Shown piece by piece: positions 6,058 to 10,706 of a DNA stretch of 10,706 bases. The position numbers and the translations under genes are program-made. This DNA comes from Flavobacteriaceae bacterium (GTDB taxonomy: Bacteria; Bacteroidota; Bacteroidia; Flavobacteriales; Flavobacteriaceae): contig JAKISG010000041.1 in assembly GCA_021648755.1 (NCBI GenBank), forward strand, positions 1 to 10,706, read 5' to 3'. The notes below the pieces were generated by a model, which did no database searches, was not told the origin of the DNA, and saw only the letters and a list, made by a program, of their open reading frames with translations. Numbering within the stretch: position 1 is the first letter of the stretch; each line of letters begins with the position of its first letter.

Positions 6058-8498
6058 TATTTTTTTCTATTAAAAATTTTTTTAAAAATGGATTTTTTAT
6101 CTAGATCTTCGTTATCGTGATAACCTGCATTATAATCTCCATAACCATAACCATAACCATAACCATAACCAGTATCTTTAGCAGAAAAATCATTTAATAC
6201 AAAACTAATATTTTTCACTTCGCCGTTTTTATATTTATCATCAATCATTTTTGGCATATTTTTCATTGTTTTACCTTGACGAACGACATACAATGAAGCA
6301 TCTGCATACTTAAATAATTCAAGACTATCTGCTACTAAGCCAATTGGCGGTGTATCTATAATAATATAGTCATAAGTTTCTTTTAAATGAGTAATTAATT
6401 CAGTTGCTTTTTTACTAATTATTAATTCTGATGGGTTTGGTGGTACGGGTCCTGATAAAATTAAATCTAAATTTTCAATTTTTGTTTTATGTAATACTTC
6501 ATTTAATTCTTTATTTCCAATTAAATAGTTAGTTAAGCCTATATTATTAGGTAAATCAAAATCATCAAAAATTTTCGGTTTTCTTAAATCAAACCCTAAT
6601 AAAATTGTTTTTTTTTCGCTTAAAGCAAAAACAGTTGCTATATTTATAGCTACAAAAGTTTTACCTTCTCCACTTACTGATGAGGTAATAACTATTGTTT
6701 TATTTTTAGTTGAATTGTCTTTAAACAAAAATTGCAGATTAGAGCGTATTGCTCTAAATGATTCTGAAGTAGTTGCTTTTGGTTTTTTATAAACAATTAA
6801 ATTATCTGCCGTATTATTTTTACCAATAACACCTAAAATTGGTATTTTAAATTTATTTTCTAGTTCTTCAACAGTATGTATTTTATTATTTAATATATCT
6901 TTAAGAATTACAAAAATTAAAGGTATTAATAGCCCTATAATTAAACTTATTAAATAGTTTAAAAGTGGTTTTGGATATATAGGAAATTGCCCAACATCTT
7001 TGGCTTTATCTAAAATTTTAATTTCGGAAACATTTGCAGCAATAACAGTTCCTGCTTCATACCTTTTTTGTAATAAATAGTTATAATTAGACTCTGTTAG
7101 ATTATACTTTCTTTGGTATTTTATTAAACCTTGCTCTTTTTTTGGCAAAGAAGATAATTTGTTTTTAAACCTAAAAATTTGATGTTCTACATTTGTTAAA
7201 TTAATATTTATAGCATTTTTTAAAGTATGGATATTTTCATTTAAAATTTTTCTTGTAGATTTAATTTCACGAATAATATCTTTTAATTTCGGAAAATCAT
7301 TAGTAACTGTTTGTTCTAATGATTCTTTGGCTCTATATAATGCAATTAATTCTTTAACACTAGAACTAATTGTTTGGTCTTCTATTTCAATTATGGCAGG
7401 AACAGGTATATTACTATCTACCGAATTATTTGAATTTAAATATTGCCTTAGGTTACCGTAATATTGAATTCTACCTTTTAATTTTTCTTTTTCTTTATCT
7501 AAATCGGCTACACTTTCAAAAAAAGATTGCCCTTCTGTAGATAAGTCATAAATCTTATTGTTTTGCTTAAAGCTTCCTAAATCTTTTTCTATTTGCTTTA
7601 AACTATCAGAAACATTATCAAATAAACCGTCGATATATGCTTTAGTTTTTACAGCATACTGAATTTTTATATTTTTTTGATCGCTTTCTAATACAGCTAT
7701 ACTTGTATTTAAATAAGCGGCTATTTTACTTTTATTTGGTCCTTTTAATACTAATTCTAAAATAGATGCACCTTTCATAGGTGACTTAATATCTAATTTT
7801 TGATACGCTGCAACAGTTTTATTAAAGTTTGAAAACCTTACAAAATAAATACCACTTAAATTTTCTAATATATTTTTCTTGAGTATGCTAAACTTAAAAT
7901 AAGGCGTTTGTATTTCTTTATTAAGTGCAAACTCTTTTGAAAACGCTACTTCTTTTTCTAACAAATTTGGAGTATTAGAAGTATAATTATATTCTACAAA
8001 ATTTTTAACAGCATCACTATTAAAACTTACCGTAACTTTATTTTTAATTGTAAAATCAAGGGTGATAGGTAAATTTATAATATGATTTGCAGTAGTATCA
8101 ATTTTTATAGAAAAAGGTGCTGATTTATAGATATCAACCATTCGATATTTACCTTTTTTATAATATGAGATATATGAGTTAAGTTTTTTAACTACTTTTT
8201 CATTATGTGTTCTTGATTTTATGATGGATTTTATACTCTCTAACTTATCACTAGTGCCACCCCAACTAAACATTATATTTGTATTCGATGAAAATAACGG
8301 ATTTTGTTCTTCTTGTATTGCAATTGTTGTACTTAAACTGTAAATACGTTCTTTTCTTTTATTAATATATCTTGCAACTAAAAAGGCTAAAATTATAACA
8401 ACTAAGAATAATTTCCAATGCGATATTAGTTTAAAGAAATAGGCTTTAAAGTCTATTGAATTTTCTTCAAGTTCAAAAGGGTTAATTTGATTATTCAT
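6057..8498 (-). CDS. wzc: Wzc-type polysaccharide co-polymerase with tyrosine autokinase domain
   Basis: This 813-residue inner-membrane protein controls polysaccharide chain length and export. Transmembrane helix 1 lies at about 29-43 and helix 2 at about 513-532. The periplasmic part between them begins as a Wzz domain and continues into long coiled coils (about 275-350 and 385-460). The cytoplasmic BY-kinase follows: Walker A SSVSGEGKT at 606-614, Walker A' ILLGFDLRKP at 632-641, PNPSELI at 687-693, Walker B IIIDTPP at 712-718. The tail has seven tyrosines between 778 and 793 (GYGYGYGYGYGDYNAGY), the autophosphorylation cluster, and ends in a basic run. The first acidic residue usual in Walker A' is Gly635 here; Asp637 is kept. 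It starts 7 bp after wza, its outer-membrane partner. No Wzb-type phosphatase gene is in the window. Confidence 0.95.
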   Translation of the reverse strand: MNNQINPFELEENSIDFKAYFFKLISHWKLFLVVIILAFLVARYINKRKERIYSLSTTIAIQEEQNPLFSSNTNIMFSWGGTSDKLESIKSIIKSRTHNEKVVKKLNSYISYYKKGKYRMVDIYKSAPFSIKIDTTANHIINLPITLDFTIKNKVTVSFNSDAVKNFVEYNYTSNTPNLLEKEVAFSKEFALNKEIQTPYFKFSILKKNILENLSGIYFVRFSNFNKTVAAYQKLDIKSPMKGASILELVLKGPNKSKIAAYLNTSIAVLESDQKNIKIQYAVKTKAYIDGLFDNVSDSLKQIEKDLGSFKQNNKIYDLSTEGQSFFESVADLDKEKEKLKGRIQYYGNLRQYLNSNNSVDSNIPVPAIIEIEDQTISSSVKELIALYRAKESLEQTVTNDFPKLKDIIREIKSTRKILNENIHTLKNAININLTNVEHQIFRFKNKLSSLPKKEQGLIKYQRKYNLTESNYNYLLQKRYEAGTVIAANVSEIKILDKAKDVGQFPIYPKPLLNYLISLIIGLLIPLIFVILKDILNNKIHTVEELENKFKIPILGVIGKNNTADNLIVYKKPKATTSESFRAIRSNLQFLFKDNSTKNKTIVITSSVSGEGKTFVAINIATVFALSEKKTILLGFDLRKPKIFDDFDLPNNIGLTNYLIGNKELNEVLHKTKIENLDLILSGPVPPNPSELIISKKATELITHLKETYDYIIIDTPPIGLVADSLELFKYADASLYVVRQGKTMKNMPKMIDDKYKNGEVKNISFVLNDFSAKDTGYGYGYGYGYGDYNAGYHDNEDLDKKSIFKKIFNRKK
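6141..6170. repeat. Perfect hexanucleotide tandem repeat in wzc
   Basis: Five exact copies of ATAACC, extended by CC at 6139-6140, read on the - strand as GGT TAT repeats and encode the Gly-Tyr tail of Wzc. Codon choice is identical in every unit, although glycine has four codons and tyrosine two. Gain or loss of a unit would not shift the frame and would change the number of phosphorylatable tyrosines. Confidence 0.9.
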
Positions 8499-8505
8499 TA
8501 ATGTT

Positions 8506-9285
8506 TTATAAATTTCTAATCAATAAAATGGTTGTAGTAATTAATGTCAAAGCAGTTACCACTGTTGTAAAAGTTTTTGCGCCAGTATCACCAGTTCCCC
8601 AAGATTTTTGCTTTAAAGGCTCTATATATATGATATCATTTGGCTCAATAAAATAACCTTCTTGATTAATAAAATCAAATGAGGTCATATTTAATTGAAA
8701 TTTTTTAACACCATCTGCATTATTTCTAACAACAGTTACTTTTTTTCTATCACCTGTAATAGTGATATCACCTGCATTAGCAATTGCCTCTACAATAGTT
8801 ACTTGGTTTTGAAATAGTACGTTTGTACCTGGATTTTTTACTTCACCTAAAACGGTATAACGTATTCCTGCAAGTTTAACAGCAACAAAAATAGTGTTCA
8901 TGCTTTTAAACATTTTTGATAACTCCGATTCTATTTTTAATCGCACTTCTTTTTCAGTATATCCTAAAATATTAATTTCATTAAGATAAGGAATTCTAAT
9001 AACACCATTATGATCAATTGTATATGAACTAAAATATAAATTCTCTGAGGTTATTAAATTTGTATTTTCATTTTCAACACTTTTAAAAAGTGCAACTAAC
9101 TTTTCATCGTTTGCTTTTATTCTTATATTAACAATATCATTAACTTGAAGTCTATACGCCTTATTTAATACAGTACTTATTTTAGTATTTTTTTTAGGCT
9201 CTCCTTGAAAATAGATTAAGTCTTTTGTAGGGATACATGAAGTTAGGTAAGTGCCTAAAATTACAATTAAAAAAAACTTTTTCAT
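8506..9285 (-). CDS. wza: Polysaccharide export outer-membrane lipoprotein (Wza type)
   Basis: The protein forms the outer-membrane export channel that works with Wzc. I place the start at the ATG at 9285, giving 259 residues: it begins MKKFFLIVILGTYLTSC, a lipoprotein signal peptide with lipobox LTSC and Cys17. A longer frame back to 9369 would run through the promoter at 9310-9339 and bury the signal peptide. The Poly_export domain (PF02563) begins around YRLQVNDIVNIRI at 44-56. A SLBB domain begins near 140 with YTVLGEVKNPGT at 143-154. A hydrophobic C-terminal helix at about 238-257 corresponds to the membrane-spanning helix of Wza-type channels. It is the first gene of the operon, 7 bp before wzc. 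The family is certain; the polymer exported is unknown. Confidence 0.93.
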   Translation of the reverse strand: MKKFFLIVILGTYLTSCIPTKDLIYFQGEPKKNTKISTVLNKAYRLQVNDIVNIRIKANDEKLVALFKSVENENTNLITSENLYFSSYTIDHNGVIRIPYLNEINILGYTEKEVRLKIESELSKMFKSMNTIFVAVKLAGIRYTVLGEVKNPGTNVLFQNQVTIVEAIANAGDITITGDRKKVTVVRNNADGVKKFQLNMTSFDFINQEGYFIEPNDIIYIEPLKQKSWGTGDTGAKTFTTVVTALTLITTTILLIRNL

Positions 9286-9309
9286 TACCTGTTTATTTTT
9301 TACGAAATG

Positions 9310-9339
9310 CAAATATACCTTTATTATAGTATTTTTCAA
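9310..9339 (-). promoter_or_regulatory. Promoter of the wza-wzc polysaccharide operon
   Basis: On the - strand TTG (9339-9337) is followed after 19 bp by TATATTTG (9317-9310) and a C, a full match to the Bacteroidota consensus. Transcription should start near 9303-9305, leaving a leader of about 20 nt before the wza ATG at 9285. No strong internal promoter was noticed in the operon, so all five genes probably depend on this one. Confidence 0.8.
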
Positions 9340-9350
9340 TAAATTTCTTT

Positions 9351-9358
9351 TATTTTTG
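9351..9358 (+). promoter_or_regulatory. Putative -7 element of the methyltransferase promoter
   Basis: TATTTTTG followed by C matches TAnnTTTG and lies 12 bp before the proposed GTG start at 9371, so the transcript would have almost no leader. A clear -33 TTG is lacking; TTTTTC at 9332-9337 is nearest. The element faces the wza promoter, whose -33 TTG at 9337-9339 lies in the region upstream of it, so the two promoters probably overlap. Confidence 0.45.
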
Positions 9359-9370
9359 CTTAAAAACAAA

Positions 9371-10156
9371 GTGTTATTTCAATTAAAAAATTATTTATTT
9401 TTTTTATTCCGCGCTACAAATAAGCACAGTATTCATTCTCCTTTTGTTTTTGATTTGGTTGAAAAATGTTTTGAAAAAAAAACGGATAAGAAAAAAAGTA
9501 ATATCCTAAAAAAATATAAACGGCAATTACTCAAAGACAATTCAACTATAAATGTAACAGATTTTGGAGCGGGATCTAAAGTTTTTACTTCAAACACACG
9601 TAAGGTTTCTGCTATTGCAAAAAATGCTGGAGCAACTATAAAAAATGTTGAATTGTTAGTGCGCTTAGGAGATTACTTTAAATTCAAAAATATTTTAGAA
9701 ATAGGAACATCTTTAGGTATAGGTACTTTAGGCTTATCTTTGGAAAACCACAACACAAAAATTACAACGCTAGAAGGCTGTCCAGAAACATTAAAAATTG
9801 CTAAAAGACAACTAACCAGTTTTGGTATTAATAATGTTACATATGTAACTGGCGATTTTAATAAAACTTTAGAGACCGTTTTAACTAAAAAATACGATTT
9901 AATTTATTTTGATGGTAATCACCAAAAAGAGCCTACAATAAATTATTTTGAACAATGTTTAAAAACCAAACATAACGATTCTGTTTTTATTTTTGACGAT
10001 ATACATTGGAGCAATGGCATGAACCAAGCATGGAACTATATAAAAAATCATAAAGAAGTAACCCTAACCATAGATACTTTTTACTGGGGATTTGTGTTTT
10101 TTAGAAAAGAACAGTTTGAAAAAGAACATTTTATATTGAGAACAATTAATAAATAG
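9371..10156 (+). CDS. Class I SAM-dependent methyltransferase
   Basis: This 261-residue protein begins at GTG 9371 (VLFQLKNYLFFL), aligning with the usual MxFQLKxYLxFL opening of flavobacterial homologues. An upstream ATG at 9251 would overlap wza and add about 40 Phe/Lys-rich residues unlike the family. HSIHSPFVFDLV at 19-30 is a hallmark of this group. DFGAGS is at 64-69 and the SAM-binding motif LEIGTSLGIGT at 109-119. The acidic residue after strand 2 is Glu135 (TLEGCPE), and YFDGNH at 179-184 and DDIHW at 209-213 complete the Rossmann core of the Methyltransf_24 (PF13578) type. The substrate is unknown. It is divergent from the polysaccharide operon; a role in modifying a sugar or small metabolite is possible but not shown. 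No membrane segment remains with the chosen start. Confidence 0.85.
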   Translation: MLFQLKNYLFFLFRATNKHSIHSPFVFDLVEKCFEKKTDKKKSNILKKYKRQLLKDNSTINVTDFGAGSKVFTSNTRKVSAIAKNAGATIKNVELLVRLGDYFKFKNILEIGTSLGIGTLGLSLENHNTKITTLEGCPETLKIAKRQLTSFGINNVTYVTGDFNKTLETVLTKKYDLIYFDGNHQKEPTINYFEQCLKTKHNDSVFIFDDIHWSNGMNQAWNYIKNHKEVTLTIDTFYWGFVFFRKEQFEKEHFILRTINK

Positions 10157-10179
10157 TAATTAGGGCTAAGTTCTAATTA
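10157..10179 (+). terminator. Hairpin directly after the methyltransferase stop codon
   Basis: TAATTAG at 10157-10163 pairs perfectly with CTAATTA at 10173-10179 over a 9-base loop, starting at the base after TAG. A second 7-bp stem follows at 10192-10198/10216-10222 (GCACTAA with TTAGTGC). Neither is followed by a T-run, so they may mark the transcript end or protect it, rather than act as standard intrinsic terminators. Confidence 0.35.
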
Positions 10180-10440
10180 AGACAGCAAAACGCACTAACA
10201 AAACTTTGCTCTGTATTAGTGCTCACTGAAAAACCACACAATTAATTATCAATATAATATCATTAAATAATTAGTATATTTTAAAAAGGGTATTTTACAA
10301 AGTTGTCAAAAACAAAATTACCTACATAACATTTTTTTATATTTTTTTAAAGAAAAACTTTTTTTAAAAAAAACGATAAACTTTTCCTACCTAAACTTAT
10401 GAATTTACACTTTAAAAAGAATAAAAAGCAGTTAATCCTT

Positions 10441-10485
10441 TCTGTATTTGCCGTGTAGACTTTATGTTGTTAATAAAAATACAGA
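10441..10485. repeat. 9-bp inverted repeat upstream of the VgrG-like gene
   Basis: TCTGTATTT at 10441-10449 is the exact reverse complement of AAATACAGA at 10477-10485, with 27 bp between the arms. The second arm ends 29 bp before the -7-like element at 10515. It could be an operator pair or the stem of a transcribed hairpin; the arms are less A+T-only than the surrounding DNA. Confidence 0.5.
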
Positions 10486-10514
10486 CAAAAAAACCTTAGA
10501 GAAGAAAAAAAAAT

Positions 10515-10522
10515 TATTTTTG
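10515..10522 (+). promoter_or_regulatory. Putative -7 element for the VgrG-like gene
   Basis: TATTTTTG followed by C matches TAnnTTTG. The region 16-20 bp upstream has only CTTAG (TTA at 10496-10498) in place of TTG, so the -33 match is poor. The resulting leader would be about 75 nt. A GGAG at 10571-10574 is more than 25 bp before the ATG, too far to act as a ribosome-binding site. Confidence 0.4.
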
Positions 10523-10603
10523 CATTTAAAATAGACTATAATTTTTTAAAAAATTTTCATACTAAAACAAGGAGATAAATAAAAATATTAAAAACTAAAC
10601 ATT

Positions 10604-10706
10604 ATGGCATTACAATCGGTTACAGAAATTTATGTTGGAGGTGAAAAAATACCAACTTTTAAAAGCATTATTTTACAACAACAAATAGGCAGACACCACA
10701 GTTTTG
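10604..10706 (+). CDS. N-terminus of a VgrG-like type VI secretion spike protein (partial)
   Basis: The frame opens at ATG 10604 and stays open to the window end (34 codons). It reads MALQSVTEIYVGGEKIPTF, then KSIILQQQIGRHHSF. The pattern of a short beta strand, G-G, a second strand, then a Leu-x-Gln-x-Ile segment with His-His-x-Phe matches the beginning of VgrG/Vgr-family proteins of the Bacteroidota type VI secretion system (subtype iii). In these, VgrG forms the trimeric spike that tips the secreted tube and carries effectors. Only this short piece is visible, so the gp27/gp5-like domains and any effector extension cannot be checked. A phage- or eCIS-like baseplate protein of similar fold is the main alternative. 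Confidence 0.65.
   Translation, partial: MALQSVTEIYVGGEKIPTFKSIILQQQIGRHHSF

Larger units (their letters stand above)
10180..10603. other. A+T-rich non-coding region before the VgrG-like gene
   Basis: No convincing gene lies in these 424 bp. They contain the second hairpin noted above, a dense block of homopolymer runs at 10332-10373 (T7 three times, then A8), a 9-bp perfect inverted repeat (10441-10449 with 10477-10485), and a -7-like element at 10515-10522. The region is long for this compact genome, so it probably holds the control sequences of the gene that begins at 10604, and possibly a small RNA. Confidence 0.5.

Noticed and set aside
9286..9369. N-terminal extension of Wza by 28 residues
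   Set aside because: The extension overlaps a full consensus promoter and would place a typical lipoprotein signal peptide in the middle of the protein.
9251..9370. N-terminal extension of the methyltransferase by 40 residues
   Set aside because: It overlaps wza and both promoters, and its Phe/Lys-rich sequence does not belong to the family; GTG at 9371 aligns with the usual start of homologues.

Overview
The base composition (very A+T-rich), promoter style (TTG, about 19 bp, then TAnnTTTG), lack of Shine-Dalgarno sequences and protein families (a PUR/DUF3276 protein, flavobacterial-type Wza and Wzc, a Bacteroidetes-type HigBA, a VgrG-like N-terminus) point to a marine-type Flavobacteriaceae chromosome in the phylum Bacteroidota. 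No species is assigned.

Left part (1-1318) is an accessory, cassette-like segment. The last codons of an unknown gene end at 45. A structured repeat follows, then a higB-higA toxin-antitoxin pair, then a second copy of the repeat. The two repeat copies lie exactly 950 bp apart, and the match starts at the stop codon of the preceding gene in both cases. Copy 1 is a long imperfect palindrome; copy 2 has lost its right arm and runs into what looks like the remnant of another gene.

The next part (1319-2961) is core genome: a PUR-family nucleic-acid-binding protein on the + strand, convergent with folD on the - strand. folD has a well-formed Bacteroidota promoter about 150 bp upstream of its start.

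From 3123 to 9285 a single - strand operon encodes surface polysaccharide functions. In transcription order these are an outer-membrane export lipoprotein (wza type), an inner-membrane co-polymerase fused to a tyrosine autokinase (wzc type), a Gfo/Idh/MocA oxidoreductase, an initiating phosphoglycosyl transferase, and a TviB-like UDP-GlcNAc 6-dehydrogenase. Gene spacings are -1 to 10 bp, and a strong promoter lies just upstream of wza. The operon covers export, chain-length control, the first lipid-linked sugar and synthesis of a uronic-acid sugar. It contains no further glycosyltransferase, flippase or polymerase, so the rest of the pathway must lie elsewhere.

On the right (9371-10706) a SAM-dependent methyltransferase is read divergently from wza. 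After about 450 bp of very A+T-rich non-coding DNA comes the start of a gene resembling the VgrG spike protein of the Bacteroidota type VI secretion system, cut by the window end.

The observations most worth checking are the 950-bp cassette with its palindromic repeat, which resembles an integron cassette but lacks canonical attC boxes, and a perfect 6-bp tandem repeat that encodes the Gly-Tyr tail of the Wzc kinase.
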